Assembly: GCF_042466665.1 (NCBI RefSeq)
Contig: NZ_CP162102.1
Location: 4,588,001 to 4,652,000, forward strand
Source: Peterkaempfera podocarpi
GTDB lineage: Bacteria > Actinomycetota > Actinomycetes > Streptomycetales > Streptomycetaceae
DNA length: 64,000 bases
Reading direction: 5' to 3'
The notes under the pieces are model-generated. The model was given only the letters and a program-made list of their open reading frames with translations, was not told the origin of the DNA and did not search any database. This document shows positions 9,209 to 17,900 of the stretch, in pieces (position 1 is the stretch's first letter; each line of letters begins with the position of its first letter). A program made the translations under genes and the position numbers.

Positions 9209-10303
9209 GTGACCGAACAGACCTCCTCCGCGACCGCCCCGGGCGCCACCTACGCGGCGGCAGGCGTCGACATCGAGGCCGGCGACCGCGCCGTCGAGCT
9301 GATGAAGCAGTGGGTCGGCAAGGCCTCCCGACCCGAGGTGGTCGGCTCCATCGGCGGCTTCGCCGGACTCTTCGACGCCTCCGCTTTCAAGCGGTACGAG
9401 CGGCCGATGCTGGCGACCTCCACCGACGGCGTGGGCACCAAGGTGGCCATCGCCCAGGCCATGGACCGTCATGACACCATCGGGCACGACCTGGTCGGCA
9501 TGGTGGTGGACGACCTGGTGGTCTGCGGCGCGGAGCCGCTCTTCATGACCGACTACATCGCCACCGGCAAGGTGCACCCCGAGCGCATCGCGGCGATCGT
9601 CAAGGGGATCGCCGAGGGCTGTGTGCTGGCCGGCTGCGCGCTGGTCGGCGGGGAGACCGCCGAGCACCCCGGTCTGCTGTCGCCGGACGAGTACGACGTG
9701 GCGGGAGCCGGTACCGGGGTCGTGGAGGCCGACGCACTGCTCGGCGCCGACCGGGTCAGGGCCGGCGACGTGGTGATCGCCATGGCCGCCTCCGGGCTGC
9801 ACTCCAACGGCTACTCGCTGGTCCGCCACGTCCTGCTGGAGCGGGCCGGCTGGAAGCTCGACCGGGAGGTGCCGGAGTTCGGCCGAACCCTGGGCGAGGA
9901 ACTGCTGGAGCCCACCAGGATCTACTCGCTGGACTGCCTGGCGCTGGCGCGCTCCGCCGAGATCCACGCCTTCTCGCATGTCACGGGTGGCGGCCTGGCC
10001 GCCAACCTGGCCCGGGTGATCCCCGACCATCTTCACGCCCGGCTGGACCGCGGCACCTGGACCCCGCTGCCGGTCTTCCAGACCGTCGCCGAGGTCGGCA
10101 AGGTGGCGCTGCCGGAGGTCGAGAAGACCCTCAACATGGGCGTCGGAATGGTCGCCGTGGTGCCGCCGGAGTCGGTCGACGTGGTGCTCTCGGTGCTCGC
10201 CGACCGCGATGTGGAGGCATGGCTGCTGGGCGACGTGGTGGACCGCACCGCCGAGCACCAGGCCGGGGCGACGCTCTACAACGCCTATCCCACCGCGGGC
10301 TGA
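9209..10303 (+). CDS. purM: PurM, AIR synthetase
   Basis: 364-residue phosphoribosylaminoimidazole synthetase, acting directly after PurL in the purine pathway. It starts at GTG 9209 (MTEQTSSATAPG...). Conserved features include DGVGTKVAIAQ in the nucleotide-binding strand, the DDLVVCGAEPLFMTDY segment of the AIRS family, and SHVTGGGLAANLARV in the C-terminal domain. Length is typical for actinobacteria. It lies 93 bases after the expected purF stop, so purF and purM are probably co-transcribed. A bidirectional hairpin follows between it and the convergent DUF3073 gene. Confidence 0.98.
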   Translation: MTEQTSSATAPGATYAAAGVDIEAGDRAVELMKQWVGKASRPEVVGSIGGFAGLFDASAFKRYERPMLATSTDGVGTKVAIAQAMDRHDTIGHDLVGMVVDDLVVCGAEPLFMTDYIATGKVHPERIAAIVKGIAEGCVLAGCALVGGETAEHPGLLSPDEYDVAGAGTGVVEADALLGADRVRAGDVVIAMAASGLHSNGYSLVRHVLLERAGWKLDREVPEFGRTLGEELLEPTRIYSLDCLALARSAEIHAFSHVTGGGLAANLARVIPDHLHARLDRGTWTPLPVFQTVAEVGKVALPEVEKTLNMGVGMVAVVPPESVDVVLSVLADRDVEAWLLGDVVDRTAEHQAGATLYNAYPTAG

Positions 10304-10325
10304 CCCGCACGCAGACGCCAAGGCC

Positions 10326-10352
10326 CGGACCGGGGTCTGAGATCCCGGTCCG
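10326..10352. terminator. purM/DUF3073 bidirectional terminator
   Basis: 9-bp perfect stem (10326-10334 with 10344-10352) in the 75-base gap between the convergent purM and DUF3073 genes. Confidence 0.6.
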
Positions 10353-10378
10353 GTCCGAAGGCAGTACTGGTGAGGAGG

Positions 10379-10624
10379 CTAGGCGCCTCGGCGGGAACGT
10401 GACTCGTCCTCGCCGTCGTCCTCGTCGGCGTAGTAGTCCGCATACGCCGCGTAAGGGTCGTCCTCGTCGTCATCGTCCTCGAACGGCTCGCCGTTGACCG
10501 GCACCGGCTCGTTCGAAGGTACGCCCAGCTCCTGGGACAGACGGGAAGCGTCGAAGCCGCCGCTGTTGTACTTCAGCTGGCGGGCGACCTTCGTCTGCTT
10601 GGCCTTGGCCCGGCCGCGCCCCAT
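10379..10624 (-). CDS. DUF3073 family protein
   Basis: 81-residue acidic-tailed protein. The N-terminus MGRGRAKAKQTKVARQLKYN is the DUF3073 hallmark: a basic, possibly nucleic-acid-binding start. The C-terminal half is a run of Asp/Glu and Tyr (DDDDEDDPYAAYADYYADEDD) ending in SRSRRGA. The function is unknown. In Streptomyces this small gene is regularly found downstream of and convergent with purM, as here. Start at ATG 10624. Confidence 0.88.
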   Translation of the reverse strand: MGRGRAKAKQTKVARQLKYNSGGFDASRLSQELGVPSNEPVPVNGEPFEDDDDEDDPYAAYADYYADEDDGEDESRSRRGA

Positions 10625-11017
10625 GGGTCGACCCCCTCAACGACGGGGCACACGGCCCCGAGTCTGACACGCGTTCATGTTCGGCAACGGCCTCTCCCAA
10701 CCGAGAGGACCGCTCCTTAGAGCAACAACGGTACCTGCTTCCGTCGCCGGGCGGTACGTCGCCCGTGCGACGTGGCGCACTCTACCGCGCTTCGCGGCCG
10801 CGTCGTTCCTGGTCAAGAGGGTAGCCGACAGCCGCCGCGCAGGCATCGGAGGAGTCGTCCGGCGGCCCTCCGGACACCGATTATCCCCCGCCAGAGGGCC
10901 TTGCATCCCCCGTACGGAGCCATCGACTGAGAATCTGGTTCTTGTTTGCTGCTCCAGGGCGCACCACGGCCACCGGTGCGGCGCCCCATGGACTGCCGCA
11001 CCAGTGACCGATCTCAC
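10625..11017. other. gene-free interval before vdh 3' end
   Basis: About 390 bases between the DUF3073 start and the vdh stop. Open frames here lack the third-position GC bias of real genes. The DUF3073 promoter must be in it; no other element is seen apart from the 23-bp duplication at its right edge. Confidence 0.5.
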
Positions 11018-11063
11018 ACTTCGGCTGTCAGCGGGAGCGCACTTCGGCTGTCAGCGGGAGCGC
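11018..11063. repeat. 23-bp tandem duplication across the vdh stop
   Basis: A 23-bp unit (11018-11040 and 11041-11063) is repeated exactly in tandem. The vdh stop codon (complement of 11051-11053) lies inside the right copy; the left copy is a non-coding duplicate of the last codons and stop. Confidence 0.85.
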
Positions 11064-12202
11064 CCGTCCGGCAGCAGGATGGTGCGCAGCCGGCCGACCT
11101 CCGACATCCGGCGCTCGGCGAGCCGGTCCGCGGCCACCGCGGGCGGCACGCCGTCCGAGGTCGCCAGCGCGAAGATCTCCAGGGTGGTGTCGTAGATCCG
11201 GGCGGCCTTGGTGCGGGCCCGCTCGAAGGAGAAGCCGTCGATCTCGTCGGCCACCTGGATCACACCGCCGGCGTTCACCACGTAGTCCGGCGCATAGAGG
11301 ATGCCCCGGTCGGCGAGGTCCTTCTCGACACCGGGGTGCGCGAGCTGGTTGTTGGCCGCGCCGCAGACCACCGAGGCGGTGAGGACCGGCACGCTGGCGT
11401 CGTTGAGGGCTCCGCCGAGGGCGCAGGGGGCGTACACGTCGAGATCGGCCCGGATGAGCGCCTCCACGTCCGCCACCACCTGCACCTGGGGGTGCTCGGC
11501 GCGGACCCGGGCGAGCGAGGCCTGGTCGATGTCGGTGACCAGCACCGTCGCGCCGTCCTCCACCAGGTGCCGCACCAGGTGGTGGCCGACCTTGCCGACA
11601 CCGGCGACACCGACCCGGCGGCCGGTCAGCGTGGGGGCGCCCCAACGGTGCTGTGCGCTGGCGCGCATGCCCTGGAAGACGCCGTAGGCGGTGAGCACCG
11701 AGGAGTCCCCGGCGCCGCCGTGCTCGGGGGAGCGGCCGGTGACCCAGTCGCACTCGCGGGCGATCACATCCATGTCGGCGACATAGGTGCCGACGTCGCA
11801 GGCGGTGATGTAGCGGCCGCGCAGCGACTGCACAAAGCGGCCGTAGGCACGCAGCAGCGCCTCCGTCTTGACCTCGGCTGGGTCGCCGATGATCACGGCC
11901 TTGCCGCCGCCGTGATCCAGACCTGCAAGCGCGTTCTTGTACGACATGCCGCGCGACAGGTTGAGCGCGTCCTGCACCGCCTCCTCCTCGGAGGCGTACG
12001 GGTAGAAGCGCGTCCCGCCGAGGGCGGGGCCGAGGGCGGTGGAGTGGATGGCGATGACGGCCTTGAGGCCCGAGTGCCGGTCGTGGCACAGGACGATCTG
12101 CTCGTGTCCGTCTCCCGGCGCTCCCTCGGACTCGGTTCCGAAGATGCGGCTGAGCACCCCTGCTCGGGTGGGCGGGGCTGACTCGGTGTGTACGTCGGTC
12201 AC
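11051..12202 (-). CDS. vdh: valine (branched-chain amino acid) dehydrogenase
   Basis: 383-residue NAD-dependent Glu/Leu/Phe/Val dehydrogenase family enzyme, deaminating valine and related amino acids to 2-oxo acids, which feed acyl-CoA pools in streptomycetes. The catalytic lysine region (GMSYKNALAGLDHGGGKAVI), the Rossmann glycines (GVAGVGKVGHHL) and CALGGALN / CGAANNQLAHPGVEKDL are all present. The start chosen is GTG 12202 (VTDVHTESAPP) with GGGAG about 9 bases upstream; further upstream codons look non-coding. Position between DUF3073 and bldC matches the Streptomyces vdh locus. Activity on leucine rather than valine cannot be excluded. Confidence 0.93.
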   Translation of the reverse strand: MTDVHTESAPPTRAGVLSRIFGTESEGAPGDGHEQIVLCHDRHSGLKAVIAIHSTALGPALGGTRFYPYASEEEAVQDALNLSRGMSYKNALAGLDHGGGKAVIIGDPAEVKTEALLRAYGRFVQSLRGRYITACDVGTYVADMDVIARECDWVTGRSPEHGGAGDSSVLTAYGVFQGMRASAQHRWGAPTLTGRRVGVAGVGKVGHHLVRHLVEDGATVLVTDIDQASLARVRAEHPQVQVVADVEALIRADLDVYAPCALGGALNDASVPVLTASVVCGAANNQLAHPGVEKDLADRGILYAPDYVVNAGGVIQVADEIDGFSFERARTKAARIYDTTLEIFALATSDGVPPAVAADRLAERRMSEVGRLRTILLPDGRSR

Positions 12203-12441
12203 TGTGGTGACTCCCGTGTGTACGGCCCGCTGCTGTGGGTGCGGGCGCCTGACCGAAGCGTAGGTCCTTGTGCTCGGACACGGGTACGTGGCGGGCTCGA
12301 TGTCACCCTGCTGGTTGCCGATGCCGCCCCGCACCGGCGCCCGGGGTGTCCCGGGCGCCCTGCGGCGGCGTTTCGGAGGAGCCTTCGGGGAGCCTTTCAA
12401 AGCACCCCCGGTACCGCTCCCCGCGTGCGACGATGCCTAGC

Positions 12442-13353
12442 GTGACCGCCGTGCGCACCTCGGTACTCCCGCCGTATGCCGCCTACTTGCGCGTGTACGA
12501 GCCGCTGGCCGCCTTCCCGGAGCCGGAGAGGGCCCGGTGGCAGACCTACGCGGCCGAGCACGGGCCCGCCGCGGGGTCGCCGGGGGCGGCCCCCTCGGCG
12601 CTGGCAGAGCGCCGCCGCAGCCTGGCCGAGCTGGTCACGGTGACCCCCAAGGCGCTGCCCGAGCGGGAGAGCCGGGACGCCCTGGTGCGGGTCGCGGACG
12701 GCGTCACCTACATCTGCCCCTCGCGGATCCGGCTGCGCAGCTGGCTGGCGCTGGAGGAGCTCAAGGAGGAACTTCCGGCGCCGCTGCTGGACGCGGTGCT
12801 GCCGCCCGCGGTGCGCGAGCAGGCCGAGGCGGACTGGAACCGCTGGCGGGGCGACCACCCGGACACCCGCCCGTGGATCCTCACCCGCACCTGGCATGTG
12901 CCGATGCGCTGGTTCCTGCTCTTCTCCGAGGAGGAACGACACTTCTCGCCCGCCCTGCCCGCCCTGCCGGCGGAGGAGGGCGACGGCGGCGCGGGGCGCG
13001 CTGCGGCCCCCGCGTCGCTCTTCTACCTGACCCCGATGGCACAGGCCCGGCGGCGGCTGGCCCGCGGCTATCGGGTGTTGCGGGAGAACCTGGACGAGGG
13101 GCCGCTGGTCACCGGGGTCGAGCAGGTCGGCCGCTGGCTGGAGGAGTTCCATCCCCGGTCGCTGGTGGAGCTGGACTACGGCGGCCTGGTGCATGCGATC
13201 CCCGAGGCGCGGCTGGCGGACGACCGCTCCGCCGCCGAGGTGGCCGAAGGGATCGCGGCGCTGCGGGCCGGCGACGGCGACCGGGCCGGGCAGGCATATC
13301 GGACAGTGACCGAGCGGTGGCGCCTCGTACAGGAACTGCTGTACGCGAACTGA
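12442..13353 (+). CDS. conserved streptomycete hypothetical protein
   Basis: 303 residues from GTG 12442, with an ATG at 12433 as an alternative start. Characteristic opening SVLPPYAAYLRVYEPLAAFPEPER and later TYICPSRIRLRSWLALEELKEE, PWILTRTWHVPMRWFLLF and SLFYLTPMAQARRRLARGYRVL. There is no membrane segment or signal peptide. A GACGAT element 8 bases before GTG 12442 suggests a leaderless transcript. A protein of this kind sits between vdh and bldC in other Streptomyces; its function is unknown to me. It is divergent from vdh with a 239-bp gap, so shared control is possible. Confidence 0.8.
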   Translation: MTAVRTSVLPPYAAYLRVYEPLAAFPEPERARWQTYAAEHGPAAGSPGAAPSALAERRRSLAELVTVTPKALPERESRDALVRVADGVTYICPSRIRLRSWLALEELKEELPAPLLDAVLPPAVREQAEADWNRWRGDHPDTRPWILTRTWHVPMRWFLLFSEEERHFSPALPALPAEEGDGGAGRAAAPASLFYLTPMAQARRRLARGYRVLRENLDEGPLVTGVEQVGRWLEEFHPRSLVELDYGGLVHAIPEARLADDRSAAEVAEGIAALRAGDGDRAGQAYRTVTERWRLVQELLYAN

Positions 13354-13853
13354 GCCTGGTGGGAAGGGGTGGCGGCTTCCCGCCAACGCCATATTGCGCC
13401 AGCCTCAACCGGGGGACTCGTCGGACATGCGTGGCATCCTGCGTATCGGCGGAACGTGATGCTACTCACCGTTGACGCCAAGTAGTCCCTATGTGCCAAA
13501 ATGGGACAACCAGACCAGCTGTCTGCGGTGTGCCCACTTTTGGGTGGATCCAAGGGGGGATGTGGTCTTTGCGGCAGGCTGTCCGTCTGTCCGAGTCATG
13601 ACCGATCGTCACCCTTGCGTGACTGTCCGCTATGGCATGGTCCATCGCGATCCGTCGAGCTTGGCCCCCTGAGGTGCCAATTCCGGCGGTTTGGCCGACC
13701 GGGCTGGACGGATGGTGTAGTTGTAGTCCCGAGGACAAGCCGTTCGTCCTATTACCGACTCGGCCCGTGTATGCCATTTCGGGCATCGCGGGTCAAGGTG
13801 CAGAATTTGAAGGAAAGAACCGTGTTGGTTCGGTTCTCCCGAGGAGGCCGCTC
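13354..13853 (+). promoter_or_regulatory. long bldC leader/promoter region
   Basis: 500 bases with no convincing gene ahead of bldC. A candidate promoter has TTGACG at 13472-13477 as -35 with AT-richer sequence (CCAAAATGG, near 13496-13504) about 18 bases downstream. Stretches near 13715 and 13745-13820 are also AT-richer than average. A strong ribosome site GAGGAGG stands at 13841-13847. Bld genes often have several promoters and long leaders; the exact starts cannot be set from sequence. Confidence 0.5.
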
Positions 13854-14060
13854 ATGACCGCTCGCACCCCTGACGCCGAGCCGCTGCTGACGCCGGCTGA
13901 GGTCGCCACCATGTTCCGCGTGGACCCCAAGACGGTCACTCGCTGGGCCAAGGCGGGCAAGCTGACGTCGATTCGCACGCTCGGCGGGCACCGCCGCTAT
14001 CGAGAGGCGGAGGTTCGCGCCCTGCTTGCGGGGATCCCGCAGCAGCGCAGCGAGGCCTGA
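13854..14060 (+). CDS. bldC: BldC developmental regulator
   Basis: 68-residue MerR-like DNA-binding protein consisting of a winged helix-turn-helix only: LLTPAEVATMFRVDPKTVTRWAKAGKLTSIRTLGGHRRY. In Streptomyces BldC binds direct repeats as head-to-tail multimers and sustains vegetative growth by delaying sporulation. Start ATG 13854 is set by the GAGGAGG site seven bases upstream. Locus order (vdh, hypothetical, bldC, tRNA, hrpA) matches S. coelicolor as I recall it. A stem-loop terminator follows 100 bases after the stop. Confidence 0.98.
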   Translation: MTARTPDAEPLLTPAEVATMFRVDPKTVTRWAKAGKLTSIRTLGGHRRYREAEVRALLAGIPQQRSEA

Positions 14061-14158
14061 CGCCTCGACGGCGGCCCTTCCAGGGTCTCCGGTGGTGTGC
14101 GCCAGCGAAGCGTCCATCTCCGGGACCGGGAGCTCAGGGTCCCAGTAGTACTGCTCAA

Positions 14159-14196
14159 GAGGTCGTATCGGACTCCGCCGGGTCCGATACGGCCTC
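14159..14196 (+). terminator. bldC terminator
   Basis: 16-bp stem with two G-T pairs (14159-14174 with 14181-14196) and loop CCGCCG, followed by a TCT-containing stretch. Confidence 0.7.
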
Positions 14197-14209
14197 TCTG
14201 CATATCCGG

Positions 14210-14318
14210 CACAGTGGCCGGATCCACTGTGCAATTTCATATGTTAAATCGAGAGGCCCTGGAAGGGGCCCTGTCGGCACCCGTCTCAAGGGAACTTCAG
14301 TGACACCTGTCACAGTGG
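14210..14318. promoter_or_regulatory. cluster of inverted repeats with CACAGTGG half-sites
   Basis: CACAGTGG (14210-14217) faces CCACTGTG (14224-14231) across 6 bases, forming a perfect 8-bp inverted repeat. About 80 bases on, GTGACA-CC-TGTCAC (14300-14313) forms another, and it runs directly into a third CACAGTGG (14311-14318). Between them is an AT-rich patch (CATATGTTAAAT). This looks like an operator region, but no clear gene follows; a weak frame opens at TTG 14344. Confidence 0.4.
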
Positions 14319-14738
14319 CGGGCCTCTTGCGTGGTGTGATGGCTTGCGATATTGGTCCAGACCTCCGTGGCTGGACCTCCCCGAGGCCCGCCCGACAGTA
14401 CACCGCGCCGACTGCCCGCCGTACCCGTCGAACGGCGGGTACGCGCCGAGGCCCCGACCGCCGCCGGCGACGGGGATCGGCGCGCTGCGGGACGACGCGA
14501 CGTTGGTCGGCCCGGTCGGCCCCGCCCCGGCCCCGGAGCTCGTGGACGCGCCGGCACAGCGCCCGGGACCTGCGCCCCCTGGAGCCGGGCTGCCCGCTGC
14601 CCGTGAGGGGCGCGCCGCCCCGCAGGGGCAGTCAGGGTCTCGCGGGCATGCCCCGAGGCCGCTGACCCGCCGAGGCCGCTGACCCATCGGGCTTGCTGAC
14701 CCACCAAACGCGGACCCACCAAAGGCGGACACACCAAA
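14319..14738. other. interval with no firm gene, short degenerate repeats
   Basis: The frame from TTG 14344 to 14682 shows G/C-biased third positions over about 40 codons (PPWLDLPEARPTVHRADC ... ALRDDATLVGPVGP) but loses it afterwards and has no proper start, so it may be a decayed gene. At 14694-14740 three degenerate ~15-bp units of the form CGGACCCACCAAAGG lie in tandem beside the tRNA-Asp terminator. Confidence 0.35.
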
Positions 14739-14777
14739 GGCGAGAGGCCCGGAGTCTGTGACTCCGGGCCTCTCGCC
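14739..14777 (-). terminator. tRNA-Asp terminator
   Basis: Perfect 17-bp stem (14739-14755 with 14761-14777), immediately downstream of the minus-strand tRNA-Asp. Confidence 0.75.
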
Positions 14778-14782
14778 CACTG

Positions 14783-14856
14783 CGATCCCGACGGGACTTG
14801 AACCCGCGACCTCCACCTTGACAGGGTGGCGAGCTAACCAACTGCTCCACGGGACC
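14783..14856 (-). tRNA. tRNA-Asp(GTC)
   Basis: 74-nt cloverleaf, acceptor GGTCCCG with CGGGATC (one G-U), discriminator G, anticodon loop CTGTCAA giving GTC, T-loop TTCAAGT. CCA is not encoded. The mature sequence is repeated at 31897-31970. Confidence 0.95.
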
Positions 14857-14948
14857 AGGATCGATCTTCGCTGCTCGCGCGGCGACAAGACAGATGTTAC
14901 TGCATGCGGAGCCCCAGGTCGAACTGCCTCCCGGGGCTCCGCGACCGG

Positions 14949-17900
14949 TCAGGCGGCGGTCGCCCGGTCCATGGCCTTGAGGATCCGCTTCTCCGAGATC
15001 GGCGTCGGCGTGCCGAGGGTCTGCGCGAAGAAGCTCACCCGGAGCTCCTCCAGCATCCACCGGATCTGCCGCACCTCCTCGGACGGACGCTCCCCGGCGG
15101 GCACCGCCGCCAGCAGCTCCGCGTACTCCTGCTGGAGCTGCTCCACCCGCTGCAGATGCTGCAGATCCCGCTGCGGATGGTCGGGCAGCGCCTCCAGACG
15201 GCGCTCCGCGGCCAGCAGATAGCGCCTGAGGTCGGGCAGCCGCGCCCAGCCGGTGCCGGTGACAAAGCCCGGGTGCACCAGTGCCGCCAGCTGGGCCCTG
15301 ACATCCGAGACGGCCGGCAGCAGCACCGGGCTGGAGATGGTCTTCAGCCGGTTGGTGGCCCGCTGGAAGGCGATCAGCGCCGAGGCGGTCTTCAGAGTGG
15401 TGTCCGCGGCGGTGTCGTACAGCTCCGCACGCACCTGGTCGCGCAGCTTGCCGAACCCCTCCTCGTCCCAGGCCGGGCCGCCGGCGTCCGCCGTCAGCTT
15501 GTCGGTGGCGCAGCAGACGATGTCGTCGAAGAGGGCCCCGATGCTGCCGTGCGGGTTGTTGGAGAGCGCCAGCTTGGCCTGGTTGCCCAGCCGGCCCTGG
15601 ATCGACTTCACCGGGGAGGGCGTGGTCAGCACCAGCAGCCGCCGGGTGCCCGCCCACATGGCGTGCTGCTGCTCCTCGGCGGTGTCGAACAGCCGCACCG
15701 AGACCGAGTCGCCGTCGTCCGCCAGCGCGGGATAGGCCCGGATGGAGTGCCCGCGGCTGCGCCGCTCGAAGGTGCGGGGTAGCGCGGGGGTGCCGGACGG
15801 CCAGGCGGTGAGGCCCTGCTGTTCCAGGCCCTCGTCGGAGGCGGCGGACGACAGGGTGGCCTTGAGCTTGGGTTTCAGCCGCAGCCGCAGCTCCTCCAGG
15901 TCCTTGGACTCGGCGAGCCGGCGGCGGCGCTCGTCCACCACCCGGAAGGTGATCTGCAGATGGTCCGGTACCGGCGTCTGTCCCCAGGCCTCCGGCGGGA
16001 CCGTCACCCCGGTCATCCGCCGCAGCTCCCGCTCCAGCGCCGGCAGCAGCGGCTCCTGGCGCGGGGTCACCTTCTGCAGCACGGCCTTGGCGAAATTGGG
16101 CGCCGGGACGAAGTTGCGGCGCACCGCCTTGGGCAGTGACCGGATCATCGCGGTGACCAGCTCCTCCCGCAGCCCGGGGATCTGCCAGTCGAACCCCTCG
16201 GAGGAGACCTGGTTGAGCACCGGCAGCGGGATGTGCACGGTGACGCCGTCGGCGTCGCTGCCCGGCTCGAACTGGTACGTCAGCCGGAAGCGCAGCTTGC
16301 CCTGGTGCCAGTGGTCCGGGTAGTCCTCCTCGGTGACACCGCCCGCTGCCTCGTTGATCAGCATGGACTTCTCGAAGTTCAGCAGGTCCGGCTGGTCGCG
16401 CCGGGTCTGCTTCCACCAGGAGTCGAAGTGCGCGGCCGAGACCACGTCCTCCGGCAGCCTGCGGTCGTAGAAGTCGAACAGGGTCTCGTCGTCGACCAGG
16501 ATGTCGCGGCGCCGGGCGCGGTTCTCCAGCTCCTCCACCTCGGACAGCAGCCGGCGGTTGGCGGAGAAGAACTGATGGTGGGTCTCCCAGTCGCCCTCCA
16601 CCAGGGCGTTGCGGATGAACAGCTCCCGGCAGAGCTCCGGGTCGATCCGCCCGTAGTTGACCTTGCGCTGGGCCACGATCGGGATGCCGTACAGGGTCAC
16701 CTTCTCGTACGCCAGGACGGCTCCGGCCTTCTTCTCCCAGTGCGGCTCGCTGTAGGTGCGCTTGATCAGATGGCCGGCCAGCGGCTCCACCCACTCGGGC
16801 TCGATCTTCGCGTTGATCCGCGCCCACAGCCGGGAGGTCTCCACCAGCTCGGCGGACATCACCCAGCGCGGCGGCTTCTTGAAGAGGCCCGACCCGGGGA
16901 AGACCGCGAAGCGGGCCCCACGGGCGCCCACGTACTCCCGCTTCTCCACGTCCATCAGGCCGATGTGCGAGAGCAGCCCGGCCAGCAGCGAGGTGTGGAT
17001 GCGCTGGGCGTCGGGCTCGGCGCCGGGCACCGGCTCGGTGATGTGGACGCCCAGCTGCTTGGCGACCGTACGCAGCTGGGTGTAGATGTCCTGCCACTCC
17101 CGTATGCGCAGGTAGTTGAGGTAGTCGGTGCGGCACATCCGGCGGAACGCGGAGGAGGAGAGCTCCTTCTGCTGCTCCCGGATGTAGCGCCACAGATTGA
17201 GGTAGGCCAGGAAGTCCGAGGTCTCGTCGGCGAAGCGGCGGTGCTTCTCGTCGGCCGCCTGCCGCTTCTCGCTGGGCCGCTCGCGGGGGTCCTGGATGGA
17301 GAGCGCCGAGGCGATCACCATCACCTCGCGGACGCAGCCGTTGCGGTCGGCCTCCAGCACCATCCGCGCCAGCCGGGGGTCCACCGGCAGCTGGGCGAGC
17401 TTGCGGCCGAGCTGGGTGAGGCGCTTGCGGGGGTCCTTCTGCGCCGGGTCGAGGGCGCCCAGCTCGTGCAGCAGATTGACACCGTCGCGGATGTTGCGGG
17501 AGTCCGGCGGGTCGATGAAGGGGAAGGCCGCGATGTCGCCCAGGCCGGCCGCGGTCATCTGGAGGATGACGGAGGCGAGGTTGGTGCGGAGGATCTCCGC
17601 GTCGGTGAACTCGGGACGGGAGAGGAAGTCCTCTTCCGAGTACAGCCGGATGCAGATGCCGTCGGAGGTACGGCCGCAGCGGCCCTTGCGCTGGTTGGCG
17701 CTGGCCTGGCTGATCGCCTCGATCGGCAGCCGCTGCACCTTGGTGCGGTGGCTGTAGCGGGAGATGCGGGCGGTGCCCGGATCGATGACGTACTTGATGC
17801 CGGGAACAGTGAGCGAGGTCTCCGCGACATTGGTGGCCAGCACGATCCGGCGGCCGCGGTGCGACTGGAAGACCCGGTGCTGCTCGGCGGAGGAGAGCCT

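Noticed and set aside
14344..14682. Possible short gene after bldC
   Set aside because: About 40 codons look biased, but the only start is TTG without a ribosome site and bias collapses downstream; kept only as a possible decayed frame.
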